A DNA stretch of 64,000 bases from Streptomyces atroolivaceus (GTDB taxonomy: Bacteria; Actinomycetota; Actinomycetes; Streptomycetales; Streptomycetaceae). The stretch spans positions 930,001 through 994,000 of the forward strand of contig NZ_JNXG01000002.1 in the NCBI RefSeq assembly GCF_000717025.1. The letters are read 5' to 3'. The translations under genes were made by a program, and so were the position numbers. The notes beneath the pieces were generated by a model. The model did no database searches, was not told the DNA's origin, and worked only from the letters and a program-made list of their open reading frames with translations. Each line of letters opens with the position of its first letter. Position 1 is the stretch's first letter. Positions 25,952 through 34,460 of the stretch are shown in pieces.

Positions 25952-26917
25952 CTACTCCTCCACGAGCAGCCGCTCCCGCAGCTGAGCCAGCGTGCGGGCC
26001 AGGAGCCGGGAGACGTGCATCTGGGAGATGCCGACCTCCTGGGCGATCTGCGACTGGGTCATGTTGCCGAAGAAGCGCAGCAGCAGGATCCGCTTCTCGC
26101 GCGGCGGGAGGTCCTCCAGCAGCGGCTTGAGCGACTCGCGGTACTCGACGCCCTCCAGCGCCTCGTCCTCGGAGCCCAGCGTGTCCGCGACGGCCGGCGA
26201 CTCGTCGTCCGTGTCCGGGACGTCCAGGGAGAGCGTGCTGTAGGCATTGGCCGATTCCAGCCCCTCCAGGACCTCCTCCTCGGAGATGCCCAGGCGCTCC
26301 GCCAGCTCGTGCACGGTGGGGGAGCGCCCGTGCTGCTGGGAGAGTTCGGCCGTGGCCGTGGTCAGCGACAGCCGCAGCTCCTGCAGGCGCCGCGGCACCC
26401 GCACCGCCCAGCCCTTGTCCCGGAAGTGCCGCTTGATCTCGCCGACGACCGTGGGGGTCGCGTACGTCGAGAACTCGACACCCCGGTCCGGGTCGAACCG
26501 GTCCACCGACTTGATCAGGCCGATCGTGGCGACCTGCGTCAGGTCGTCCAGCGGCTCGCCGCGGTTGCGGAACCTGCGGGCCAGGTGCTCCACGAGCGGC
26601 AGATGCATCCGCACCAGCCGGTTGCGCAGCTCGGCCTTCTCGACCGAGCCGTCGGGAAGCTCCCGGAGCTCGATGAAGAGCGCCCTCGCTCCGCTGCGGT
26701 CGTGTGGATCGTGGTGACCGTGGTCGCTCATCCGGCCCGCCCGCTCCGCCTGCGACTGCTCCGCCGCGGCCGGACGGCCCTGCACGTCGTCCGTGCCGCC
26801 GTCCGCTCCGCCTTCCGGATGCGGCCGGGCCTGCTGCTCCGGAAGGGCTGCCGGGCGTACCGCCCCCGACCGGATCGTCTCGTCCCGCACAGGACCGTCC
26901 CCGTTCCCGTCGCTCAC
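25952..26917 (-). CDS. sigH: Stress-response sigma factor SigH (SigB/SigF family)
   Basis: A group III sigma factor for osmotic and developmental stress genes. After a ~70-residue low-complexity N-terminus come region 2 (LVRMHLPLVEHLARRFRNRGEPLDDL, GVEFSTYATPTVVGEIKRHFRD), region 3 (PTVHELAERLGISEEEVLEGLES) and region 4 (SQIAQEVGISQMHVSRLLARTL). GTG 26917 overlaps the upstream anti-sigma gene by 4 bp; an in-frame ATG at 26731 (MSDHGHHDPHD) would give a shorter form, in line with the several SigH forms reported in S. coelicolor. Region 4 ends at the C-terminus as expected. Confidence 0.9.
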   Translation of the reverse strand: MSDGNGDGPVRDETIRSGAVRPAALPEQQARPHPEGGADGGTDDVQGRPAAAEQSQAERAGRMSDHGHHDPHDRSGARALFIELRELPDGSVEKAELRNRLVRMHLPLVEHLARRFRNRGEPLDDLTQVATIGLIKSVDRFDPDRGVEFSTYATPTVVGEIKRHFRDKGWAVRVPRRLQELRLSLTTATAELSQQHGRSPTVHELAERLGISEEEVLEGLESANAYSTLSLDVPDTDDESPAVADTLGSEDEALEGVEYRESLKPLLEDLPPREKRILLLRFFGNMTQSQIAQEVGISQMHVSRLLARTLAQLRERLLVEE

Positions 26918-27327
26918 GCCGGCCCGGGTCCCGCGCCGCGCTGTTTGTAGAGGCTGATGCTGACCGTACGGTCGTCGGCGACCGTGGATTCGACCTTGCC
27001 GGCCAGTGCGGAGAGCACCGTCCAGGCGAAGGTGTCGCGCTCAGGGGCGCGACCGTCCGTCGTGGGGGCCGAGACGGTCACCTCGAGGGAATCGCCGACG
27101 AGTCGGAACACGCAGCTGAGGACGGAGCCCGGCACGGCCTGCTGAAGCAGGATCGCGCAGGCCTCGTCGACCGCGATGCGAAGATCCTCGATCTCGTCGA
27201 GAGTGAAGTCCAAGCGTGCTGCGAGGCCGGCCGTGGCCGTACGCAGCACGGACAGGTAGGCACCCGCAGCGGGCAGCCGGACCTCTACGAAGTCCTGGTT
27301 CCCGGGCTCGCCTGCGATCTGGGACAC
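26914..27327 (-). CDS. prsH: Anti-sigma factor PrsH/UshX (RsbW-type kinase fold)
   Basis: 137 aa with a GHKL ATPase fold (LDEIEDLRIAVDEACAILLQ as the N-box) lacking a clear phosphatase or sensor domain. RsbW-type proteins bind SigB/SigF-family sigma factors, and this gene directly precedes and overlaps sigH, as prsH/ushX does in S. coelicolor. GTG 27327 was chosen because GGAGG lies 5 bp upstream; GTG 27333 is too close to that site. Confidence 0.87.
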   Translation of the reverse strand: MSQIAGEPGNQDFVEVRLPAAGAYLSVLRTATAGLAARLDFTLDEIEDLRIAVDEACAILLQQAVPGSVLSCVFRLVGDSLEVTVSAPTTDGRAPERDTFAWTVLSALAGKVESTVADDRTVSISLYKQRGAGPGPA

Positions 27328-27558
27328 CCTCACCTCCAAGGTGGCACAAACTCGTTCGGGGCTCCGGGACGAGTGCCCGGGGCCGTGCGGTCCGTCGTCG
27401 GTTCTGCAGGTTCGGCGACGCTGTCGCGACCCATGATGCCGTGTCGCCGAGACCGCAACCCCATGATTACTCATGGTAGGCATATGAGTACACACAGTGG
27501 CTAGGGGTCTGCGGCGGTCAATTGCGAAGAACCGGCGCCGGTTTGACGTACCCAGGCG

Positions 27559-27819
27559 TCAGACGATCGAACCGTCCACGAAGCACCAGCGCCAGCTCTC
27601 CGCGCAGTCGAAGCTGCGCATCACCGCATGACCGGTCGCCTCGAAGTGTGCCGTGGCGTGCTTCAGGGGCGAGGAATCGCAGCACCCGACGTGTCCGCAG
27701 ACCAGGCAGAGCCGCAGCTGTACGGGATGGGTTCCGGCCGCGAGGCACTCCGGACAGGTGTCTCCGAGCGGAGCGGGTTCGGGGCGCGGCAGTTCGGATA
27801 CGTGGAGGCACTCACTCAT
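27559..27819 (-). CDS. UBP-type zinc finger protein
   Basis: 86 aa, essentially one ZnF-UBP domain: CPEC, CLVCGHVGCCD, HATAHFEATGHAVM and CAESWRWCFVD give the cysteine and histidine zinc ligands. In eukaryotes this domain binds the free C-terminus of ubiquitin; the role in actinobacteria is unknown. The 231-bp gap to prsH holds the sigH-operon promoters. It is divergent from the antiporter gene. Confidence 0.85.
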   Translation of the reverse strand: MSECLHVSELPRPEPAPLGDTCPECLAAGTHPVQLRLCLVCGHVGCCDSSPLKHATAHFEATGHAVMRSFDCAESWRWCFVDGSIV

Positions 27820-27854
27820 GATTGCCACGTTACGTCGGATGTGAGGACTGTGAG

Positions 27855-29456
27855 ATGGACGCATTGCCGCTGGTGGCGCTCGTCGCGGCAAGCGCGGCGG
27901 TGGCGGGGGCCGCCCGCCGGACGCCGGTGCCCGCACCGCTGCTGCTGGTCGCGGCCGGACTGCTGGCCTCGTACCTCCCGGGGGTGCCGAGCTACACGCT
28001 GGACGCGCACATCGTGCTGCCCCTGCTGCTGCCGCCGTTGCTGTACACGGCGGCGGTCGACAGCTCGTACCTCGACCTGAGGGCAAACCTGCGGCCGGTC
28101 GCCCTGCTCTCCGTGGGGTACGTGCTGTTCGCGACGGTCGCCGTGGGATGGCTGGCGTACCTCCTCGTGCCGGGCCTGCCCCTCACCGCCGCACTCGTAC
28201 TCGGTGCGGTGGTCGCCCCGCCGGACGCCGTCACGGCCGCCGCGATCGCCCGTAGGGTGGGCCTGCCCGCCCGGGTCACCACGATCCTCCAGGGCGAGTC
28301 CCTGGTGAACGACGCCACCGCGATCACCGCCTTCAAGGTGGCCCTCGCCGCGGCCGTCGGTGCGGGGATGAGCTGGGGCGCCGGCATCGGTGAATTCGTG
28401 CTGGCGTCGGTCGGTGGCATCGGAGTCGGCCTGCTGCTGATGGTGCCGCTGCACTGGCTGCGCACGCACCTCAAGGAAGCGCTGCTCCAGAACACCCTGT
28501 CGCTGCTGATCCCTTTCGTCGCCTATGCGGCGGCGGAGCGGGTGCACGCCTCCGGGGTGCTCGCCGTGGTCGTCGTCGCGCTCTACCTGGGGCACCGCTC
28601 CTGGCAGGTCGATTTCGCGACGCGGCTCCAGGAGGCCGCCGTCTGGAAGATGGTCGCGTTCGTCCTGGAGTCCGCGGTCTTCGCGCTCATCGGGCTGCAG
28701 CTGCCCTTCGTGCTCAGGGGCCTGGGCTCGTACGGCGTGGCGGAGTCCTTCGGCTACGCGGCCCTCGTCTTCGTGGCCGTGGTCGTGGTGCGTTTCGTCT
28801 GGGTGTACCCCGCGAGCTACCTGCCGCCGTGGCTCTCCAGGCGCATCAGGGAGCGCGAGGGGGCACCGCCGTGGACCTCGCCCCTGATCATCGGCTGGGC
28901 CGGGATGAGGGGCGTGGTGTCGCTCGCCATCGCCTTCTCCATCCCCATGGTCACGCACGACGGGGAGGACTTCCCGGCGCGGAACCTGGTGCTCTTCCTG
29001 ACCTTCACGACCGTCATCGGGACCCTGGTGGTCCAGGGGCTCAGCCTGCCCCTCCTGGTGCGCGTGCTGAGGATTCCCGGGCGCAGTGAGCGCGCCGAGA
29101 CGCTGGCCGAGGCCCAGGCGCAGAGCGAGGCGTCCGCGGCAGCCGACGCGCGCCTGGAGGAGTTGCTCGCCGACCCGCGCAACGCCCTGCCCGACCCGCT
29201 CACCCAGCGGCTGCGCGCCGTCATGGAACGCCGCCGCAACGCGGTGTGGGAGAGGCTCGGCGCGGCCAACCCGGTCACGGGGGAGTCGGCGGACGACACC
29301 TACCGGCGGCTGGCGAGGAACATGATCGCCGCCGAGCGCGAGGTCTTCGTGCGCCTCAGGGACGAGCGGCGGATCGACGACGAGATGCTGCGTGCCCTGC
29401 TGCGGCGGCTGGACCTGGAGGAGGCCGCCGCCTACCGGGAGTCGGACGGCGCGTGA
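27855..29456 (+). CDS. Na+/H+ antiporter (CPA1 family)
   Basis: 533 aa. About 12 membrane segments over residues 1-415 include the ion-site motifs VVAPPDAVTAAAIARR and LQGESLVNDATAITAF and the conserved GWAGMRGVVSLAIAF. A cytoplasmic C-terminal helical tail of ~110 residues follows (AQSEASAAADARLEELLADP). It would exchange cytoplasmic Na+ (or K+) for protons. ATG 27855 follows GAGG; the 3' end overlaps the convergent PLP-enzyme gene by 25 bp. Confidence 0.88.
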   Translation: MDALPLVALVAASAAVAGAARRTPVPAPLLLVAAGLLASYLPGVPSYTLDAHIVLPLLLPPLLYTAAVDSSYLDLRANLRPVALLSVGYVLFATVAVGWLAYLLVPGLPLTAALVLGAVVAPPDAVTAAAIARRVGLPARVTTILQGESLVNDATAITAFKVALAAAVGAGMSWGAGIGEFVLASVGGIGVGLLLMVPLHWLRTHLKEALLQNTLSLLIPFVAYAAAERVHASGVLAVVVVALYLGHRSWQVDFATRLQEAAVWKMVAFVLESAVFALIGLQLPFVLRGLGSYGVAESFGYAALVFVAVVVVRFVWVYPASYLPPWLSRRIREREGAPPWTSPLIIGWAGMRGVVSLAIAFSIPMVTHDGEDFPARNLVLFLTFTTVIGTLVVQGLSLPLLVRVLRIPGRSERAETLAEAQAQSEASAAADARLEELLADPRNALPDPLTQRLRAVMERRRNAVWERLGAANPVTGESADDTYRRLARNMIAAEREVFVRLRDERRIDDEMLRALLRRLDLEEAAAYRESDGA

Positions 29457-30367
29457 CCGGGGCCGCGGTCGTCCCAGGGCCGGCCGGTGACGACCGCGGT
29501 GACCGTGGAGCCCGGGGCGAACGCGCCCTCGCCGGCCAGCACGGTCAGCCCGTACAGGAGTTTGGCCACATAGAGCCTCTCGACAGGCAGGCCGTGCCGG
29601 TCCTCGAAGTCGTCGGCGAAGGCGTGCAGCTCCGGTGTCGTACGGGCGTAGCCGCCGAAGTGGAAGCGTTCGTCCAGGGACCACCGCCCGGCGGGGGCAC
29701 CGAAGGCCTCCCGCTGCAGGCCGCGCACCGCCTCTCCCAGGAAGCCGCCCCGCAGGACGGGTATCCCCAGGGCGTGCTGCCGGGGGCCGAGTCCGGCGGC
29801 CAGCCCTGCCAGGGTGCCGCCGGTGCCGCAGGCGACCGCCACCGTGCCGGTCCCGCCGAGCAGCTCGCGGCCGAGCTCTGTGCAGCCCTGTGCGGCGAGC
29901 GCGTTGCTGCCGCCTTCCGGGATGACCAGGCACTCCCCGAAGAGGCTCAGCAGGCCTTCCAGGACCTCCGGGGCGGTCTTCAGGCGGTAGGTGGCGCGGT
30001 CCACGAAGTGCAGACGCATCCCGTCGGCCGCGCACCGCGCGAGGGAGGGGTTCAGCGGCCGGTGGGCCAGCTCGTCGCCCCGTACGACGCCGACGGTGGG
30101 GAAGCCCAGCAGGCGTCCGGCGGCAGCCGTGGCGCGGAGGTGGTTCGAGTAGGCCCCGCCGAAGGTCAGCACGGTCCGGCCGGCGGCGGCGCGCAGGTTG
30201 AGGGCGAGTTTGCGCCACTTGTTGCCCGGCAGGTCCGGGTGGATCAGATCGTCGCGTTTGAGCAGCAGCGTCACGCCGTGCTGCGCGAAGCGCTCGTCCT
30301 CGGCCGGCTGCAGGGGTGAGGGGAGCACCGGCTGCAGCCGGGAGAGGTCGAGTGCTTCGTCGTCCAT
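29432..30367 (-). CDS. PLP-dependent ACC deaminase / D-cysteine desulfhydrase family enzyme
   Basis: 311 aa of the tryptophan-synthase-beta fold. LLLKRDDLIHPDLPGNKWRKL holds the PLP lysine (GNK), FGGAYSNHLRATAAAG binds the cofactor or substrate carboxylate, and VACGTGGTLAGLAAGL is the phosphate loop. Members cleave 1-aminocyclopropane-1-carboxylate or D-cysteine; sequence by eye does not decide. The C-terminus overlaps the antiporter gene. Confidence 0.82.
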   Translation of the reverse strand: MDDEALDLSRLQPVLPSPLQPAEDERFAQHGVTLLLKRDDLIHPDLPGNKWRKLALNLRAAAGRTVLTFGGAYSNHLRATAAAGRLLGFPTVGVVRGDELAHRPLNPSLARCAADGMRLHFVDRATYRLKTAPEVLEGLLSLFGECLVIPEGGSNALAAQGCTELGRELLGGTGTVAVACGTGGTLAGLAAGLGPRQHALGIPVLRGGFLGEAVRGLQREAFGAPAGRWSLDERFHFGGYARTTPELHAFADDFEDRHGLPVERLYVAKLLYGLTVLAGEGAFAPGSTVTAVVTGRPWDDRGPGHAPSDSR

Positions 30368-30396
30368 GCCTTCATTGTGAGCCGCCCCGTGCCGGC

Positions 30397-30987
30397 CTAC
30401 TTCAGCCGGTCATGGACGCGGTTGCGCATGCCCGTCATCGAGAAGCCGCGCGGGTCGACCTTCCCCGGCTGCCACTCCCGGTGCCCGATGACCGAGGGGG
30501 CGTCCCAGCCGTGGAACCGGCAGACCGCCGCGGCCGCCTTCTCGATGGCCTCGAGCTGGACGGCGGGCCAGGGGTCCTTCCCGTCGCCGAGGTTCTCGCA
30601 CTCGAAGCCGTAGAAGTGCCGGTTCCCGTCGGTGTTGGACTCGTTGTCCGAGGGCAGGCGCTTCTCGGCGACGACGGCACGCAGGACGTCGTCGTCACCG
30701 AGACCCGCGTGGTTGGCGCGGCCGTAGCCGACCAGATGGACCCTGCCGTCCTTGGCGATCACGCCGTGGCACAGCGGCCCCGGCAGTCCTGGGTGACCGT
30801 CGCGGCAGATCTCGACGGTGCGGGCCGTGCCCTTCGTGACGGTGTGGTGGAGCATCACGCCGTGCACCGGCCCCCACGGGCCCTTGTGGTTGCGGTTGTG
30901 CGTACGCCAGTCGCCCACCTGGACGACGGTGAGCCCCTCGTTCTTCAGGGCCTTGAGGAAGTTGCTGGCTGACATGGGTGAGGACAT
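30397..30987 (-). CDS. N-acetylmuramoyl-L-alanine amidase (amidase_2 / PGRP type)
   Basis: 196 aa zinc amidase that cleaves the bond between N-acetylmuramate and the stem peptide. MLHHTVTKG contains the first zinc histidine, and SVIGHREWQPGKVDPRGF the second histidine and acid region. There is no signal peptide, so it may be phage-derived, act in recycling, or leave by another route. ATG 30987 has GAAGGAG 6 bp upstream; ATG 30975 is an alternative. Confidence 0.82.
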   Translation of the reverse strand: MSSPMSASNFLKALKNEGLTVVQVGDWRTHNRNHKGPWGPVHGVMLHHTVTKGTARTVEICRDGHPGLPGPLCHGVIAKDGRVHLVGYGRANHAGLGDDDVLRAVVAEKRLPSDNESNTDGNRHFYGFECENLGDGKDPWPAVQLEAIEKAAAAVCRFHGWDAPSVIGHREWQPGKVDPRGFSMTGMRNRVHDRLK

Positions 30988-31128
30988 GCCGACTCCTTCG
31001 TTCGCGCGGGAGCGTGTCCGTACAGCGCTTGTACCGGAACACATGGCTCCGGCAAACCTGTTCGAGCATTGTTCGCGCCGTGTGCGATTCGATCCGGACA
31101 GTCCGCGCGGGCCCGTGGCAGGCCCTGT

Positions 31129-32334
31129 TCAGTCCTGGGCGAGCCACAGATCGGGGCCGAACACCTCGTAGTGGATGTCGGCCGCCGCCACCCCCTTCTC
31201 CAGGAGCTGCGAGCGGACGGCGCGCATGAAGGGCAGCGGACCGCAGAGGTAGGCCCGGGTGCCCGCGGCGACCGGCAGATCCCTCAGGTCGACCGTGCCG
31301 GTGCGCGCGGTGGTCCGTCCCGGCGTGCCGGGCTCCGGGTTCTCGTACCAGAAGTGGGCGGAGGCGTCGGGGAGCTCATGGGTGAGCGCCTCGTGATCCG
31401 CGCGCAGTGCGTGGTCGGCGGGTGACCGGTCACCGTGCACCACGATGACGGGCGAAGGGTGCTGCTCCTCCGCGAGGTGCTCCAGCATCGAGAGGATCGG
31501 GGTGCAGCCGATTCCGGCCGTGGCGAGGAGCAGCGGCGCGCCGGAGTCGTCGAGCACCAGGTCGCCGTACGGTGCCGAGACGCGCAGCCGGTCACCCGCG
31601 CGCAGTCGCGCGTGCAGGTGGGCGGAGACCTCGCCCTCCGGGCCGCCGCCGCCCCGCACCCGCTTGACCGAGAACGAGCGCGTGGCGGAGCCGGGCGCCC
31701 CGGTGAGGCTGTACTGGCGTATCTGGCGCGCGCCGTCGGTGAGTTCCACCTGGACGGAGACGTACTGGCCCGGCCGGAAGACGGGGGCCGGTGCGCCGTC
31801 GGAGGGGGCGATGCGGAAGGTGGCCACGTCGGGGGTGTCCTCGACGCGGGCCGTCACCGTCCATTCGCGCCAGACGTCGCCCGCCGTCACGTCCTGCTGC
31901 GCGTAGAGCCGTTCCTCGATCGCGATCAGTGCGTTGGCCATCAGCCAGTAGACCTCGTCCCAGGCCGCGGCGACTTCGGGGGTGACCGCGTCACCGAGTA
32001 CCTCGGCGATCGCGGCGAGGAGGTGGGTGTGCACGATCTCGTACTGCGGGGCGGTGATGCCCAGTGAGGCGTGCTTGTTGGCGATGCGGTCCAGCATCAC
32101 GTCGGGCCGCGTGTCCGGGTGTTCGACGAGGTGGGCGGCGAACGCCGCGATGGATCCGGCGAGCGCCTGACGCTGTGTGCCGGACGCCTGGTTTCCCCGG
32201 TTGAACAGGTCCCGGAGCAGCTCCGGGTGAGCGTCGAACAGCTTCCGGTAGAAGAGGTCCGCGATGTCCCCCATGGCCGCCCCTACGGCCGGGAGTGTGG
32301 CTCGGACGGTGGCGGTCGACGTCTCGGAGAGCAT
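31129..32334 (-). CDS. hmpA: Flavohaemoglobin / nitric oxide dioxygenase
   Basis: Oxidises NO to nitrate using NAD(P)H and O2. The 401-aa protein has a globin domain (residues 1-~135; DLFYRKLFDAHPELLRDLFNR, KHASLGI with the proximal haem histidine region), an FAD domain (FRPGQYVSVQVEL, RQYSLTGAP) and an NAD domain (LLLATAGIGCTPILSMLEHL, YLCGPLPFM). ATG 32334 has AAGGAG upstream. An NsrR-type operator lies 46 bp upstream and nsrR itself follows divergently-adjacent on the same strand, fitting NO-responsive control. Confidence 0.94.
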   Translation of the reverse strand: MLSETSTATVRATLPAVGAAMGDIADLFYRKLFDAHPELLRDLFNRGNQASGTQRQALAGSIAAFAAHLVEHPDTRPDVMLDRIANKHASLGITAPQYEIVHTHLLAAIAEVLGDAVTPEVAAAWDEVYWLMANALIAIEERLYAQQDVTAGDVWREWTVTARVEDTPDVATFRIAPSDGAPAPVFRPGQYVSVQVELTDGARQIRQYSLTGAPGSATRSFSVKRVRGGGGPEGEVSAHLHARLRAGDRLRVSAPYGDLVLDDSGAPLLLATAGIGCTPILSMLEHLAEEQHPSPVIVVHGDRSPADHALRADHEALTHELPDASAHFWYENPEPGTPGRTTARTGTVDLRDLPVAAGTRAYLCGPLPFMRAVRSQLLEKGVAAADIHYEVFGPDLWLAQD

Positions 32335-32379
32335 CGGGTGACTCCTTGGGTGATGGCGGGCCGCCCATGCGGCCGATCT

Positions 32380-32402
32380 AATTGGTATGCGAGATGCGTA
32401 TT
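32380..32402 (-). promoter_or_regulatory. NsrR-type operator upstream of hmpA
   Basis: On the minus strand AATACGCAT-CTCGC-ATACCAATT has the same 9-5-9 layout as the perfect NsrR site upstream of nsrR, matching it at 6 of 9 and 5 of 9 arm positions. Confidence 0.65.
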
Positions 32403-32462
32403 TTTGGCCGGGCGTGATCTGTCCACGCGCGGCGGGGTGCGCGCGGGCGGGGTGCGAGTGGA

Positions 32463-32915
32463 TCAGCCGGTGGCCGGGCGGCCGCGGCTGATGCCGATCA
32501 GCAGCGGTCCGGTGGGGGAGGAGACGAGGTCGCGGACCGTGAGCGGGTCGAGCGAGGCGTAGAACGCCTCTTCGGCCTTGCGCAGGGCGGAGCGGAGCCG
32601 GCAGGCGGAGCGCAGCGGGCACGGGGTGCTGCCCTCGCAGTCGACGACCTCGCCCGGACCCTCCAGCTCCCTCACCAGGGCGCCGATCGACGCCGACCAT
32701 CCGGAGGTGGTGAGGGAGAGGCCCCCGCCCCGCCCCCGCCGCGCGTCGACCAGGCCGAGGTGCTGGAGGCGTGCGACGACCTTCGCCGCGTGGGTGTAGG
32801 GCACCTGCATGGTGGCCGCCACCTCGCGGGTGGTCGGCGGGTCCCCGTCCTCCGCCGTGACGGTCAGGCGCATGAGGACCCGGAGCGCCACATCGGTGAA
32901 TCGCGTCAGCCGCAT
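32463..32915 (-). CDS. nsrR: Rrf2-family NO-sensing repressor NsrR
   Basis: 150 aa. Winged-helix N-terminus (FTDVALRVLMRL, TTREVAATMQVPYTHAAKVVARL) and cluster ligands Cys93, Cys99 and Cys105 (VVDCEGSTPC, SAC), the spacing and numbering known for S. coelicolor NsrR, which holds a [4Fe-4S] cluster destroyed by NO. It represses hmpA and itself. ATG 32915 lacks a ribosome-binding site and lies about 7 bases from a -10, so the mRNA is probably leaderless. Confidence 0.93.
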   Translation of the reverse strand: MRLTRFTDVALRVLMRLTVTAEDGDPPTTREVAATMQVPYTHAAKVVARLQHLGLVDARRGRGGGLSLTTSGWSASIGALVRELEGPGEVVDCEGSTPCPLRSACRLRSALRKAEEAFYASLDPLTVRDLVSSPTGPLLIGISRGRPATG

Positions 32916-32921
32916 GGCGGC

Positions 32922-32953
32922 AGCGTAGGTAAGTTGCATTGGATATGCAACTT
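32922..32953 (-). promoter_or_regulatory. nsrR promoter and perfect NsrR operator
   Basis: AAGTTGCAT-TGGAT-ATGCAACTT (32931-32953) is a perfect 9-bp dyad with a 5-bp spacer. On the minus strand -35 TTGCAT and -10 TACGCT (plus strand 32922-32927), 17 bp apart, lie across and beside the operator. Confidence 0.85.
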
Positions 32954-33053
32954 AAGGCCCTCGTCCTCCGGCTGAGGGTGCGCGTCATCATGGAGGGACG
33001 CGGCCCCCTGACGGAGGTGGGGTGCGCGTGGGCAAGAGAGGTGGTCAGCGGCC

Positions 33054-34439
33054 GTGCCGAAGCCGAACGCAGCCGACGGGATACCGGCGGGCAAGGTCAT
33101 CACCGACCCGGACAGCCTGGGCCGTTACGCGCACGACGAGGCGGAGTGGGCCCCCGCGGGGCTGCCCCTCGCCGTCGTGCGGCCCCAGGACACCGACGAG
33201 GTGCGGTCCGTCGTCGCGTACTGCGTCGAGCACCGGATCCCGGTGATCCCCCGTGGTGCGGGTACGGGCCTGTCGGGCGGTGCCAACGCGGTGGACGGCG
33301 CCGTGATCCTTTCCCTCGAGGACATGAACCGGATCCTCCGCATCGACCCGGTGGAGCGCCTCGCCGTCGTCCAGCCCGGCGTCGTCAACGACGACCTGCG
33401 CGCCGCGTGCGCCGGACAGGGCCTCTGGTACCCGCCCGACCCGGCGAGCTCACCCTGGTCCACCATCGGCGGCAACACGGCCACCAACGCGGGGGGCATG
33501 TGCTGCGTCAAGTACGGCGTGACCCGCGACTACGTCCTCGGGCTCGAGGTCGTCAACGGCCTCGGCGAGACCGTGCGGGTGGGCCGGCGGACCGCCAAGG
33601 GGGTGGCCGGTTACGACCTGTGCGGTCTGTTCGTCGGCTCCGAGGGCACTCTCGGCGTGATCACCGAGATCACCGTGAAGCTGCGTGGTGCCCGGCCACC
33701 GGAGCGCACGGTGGCAGGCTTCTTCGACTCCGTCGTCGCGGCCGGCGACGCGGTGAGCCGGGTGACGGCGGCCGGCATCGTGCCCTCGGCGCTCGAACTC
33801 CTCGACCGGCACTGCCTGAAGGCCGTCGACGAGTGGAAGAACATGGGCCTGTCGTCGGACGCGGACGCGATCCTGCTCGGCCGCGTGGACACCCCGGGAG
33901 CCGCGGGCGACGCCGAGGCCGAGGCGGTACGGGCCTGCTTCGCGGAGGCGGGCGCGGCCTGGGCCGAGGTCTCCACCGACCCGGTGGAGGCGGACGCCCT
34001 GTTCCAGGCCCGCAGGCTCGCCTACCCGGCGCTGGAGCGGCTGGGGCCGGTGCTCACCGAGGACGTGGTCGTGCCGCGGTCCCGGGTGCCGCGGATGCTG
34101 GCGCGCATCGAGGAGATCGCCGGGGAGCACGAGGTCCTCATCGCCAACATCGCCCACGCCGGCGACGGCAACCTCCACCCGCTGATCATCACCGAACCCG
34201 GCGACGACGCGGCCCGGGCACGGGCTCAGCTCGCCTTCGAGGACATCCTCGACGCGGCGATCTCCTTCGGCGGCACGGTCACCGGTGAACACGGTGTGGG
34301 CCTGCTGAAGATGGGCGGCATGGACCGCGAGGTGGGCCCCGTCAACCTCGCCATGCAACGAGCGGTCAAGGCCGCCCTGGACCCGTACGGCATCCTCAAC
34401 CCGGGCAAGGTCGTCGTATCGGGGGCACCGCTGGTGTGA
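33054..34439 (+). CDS. FAD-linked oxidase (glycolate oxidase GlcD / D-lactate dehydrogenase type)
   Basis: 461 aa. N-terminal VAO/PCMH FAD domain (VIPRGAGTGLSGGANAV, VQPGVVNDDL, IGGNTATNAGGMCCVKYG, GYDLCGLFVGSEGTLGVIT) and C-terminal FAD-oxidase domain with IAHAGDGNLHP and VTGEHGVGLLK. Such enzymes oxidise 2-hydroxyacids such as glycolate or D-lactate. No iron-sulfur partner is adjacent, so it may act alone. Start is GTG 33054. Confidence 0.85.
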   Translation: MPKPNAADGIPAGKVITDPDSLGRYAHDEAEWAPAGLPLAVVRPQDTDEVRSVVAYCVEHRIPVIPRGAGTGLSGGANAVDGAVILSLEDMNRILRIDPVERLAVVQPGVVNDDLRAACAGQGLWYPPDPASSPWSTIGGNTATNAGGMCCVKYGVTRDYVLGLEVVNGLGETVRVGRRTAKGVAGYDLCGLFVGSEGTLGVITEITVKLRGARPPERTVAGFFDSVVAAGDAVSRVTAAGIVPSALELLDRHCLKAVDEWKNMGLSSDADAILLGRVDTPGAAGDAEAEAVRACFAEAGAAWAEVSTDPVEADALFQARRLAYPALERLGPVLTEDVVVPRSRVPRMLARIEEIAGEHEVLIANIAHAGDGNLHPLIITEPGDDAARARAQLAFEDILDAAISFGGTVTGEHGVGLLKMGGMDREVGPVNLAMQRAVKAALDPYGILNPGKVVVSGAPLV

Positions 34440-34460
34440 CGCCGGATCCGGTGGCCGTCC

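Noticed and set aside
27816..30218. 800-codon minus-strand open frame
   Set aside because: Antisense to the antiporter gene with His/Arg/Gly-rich low-complexity translation; an artefact of high GC.
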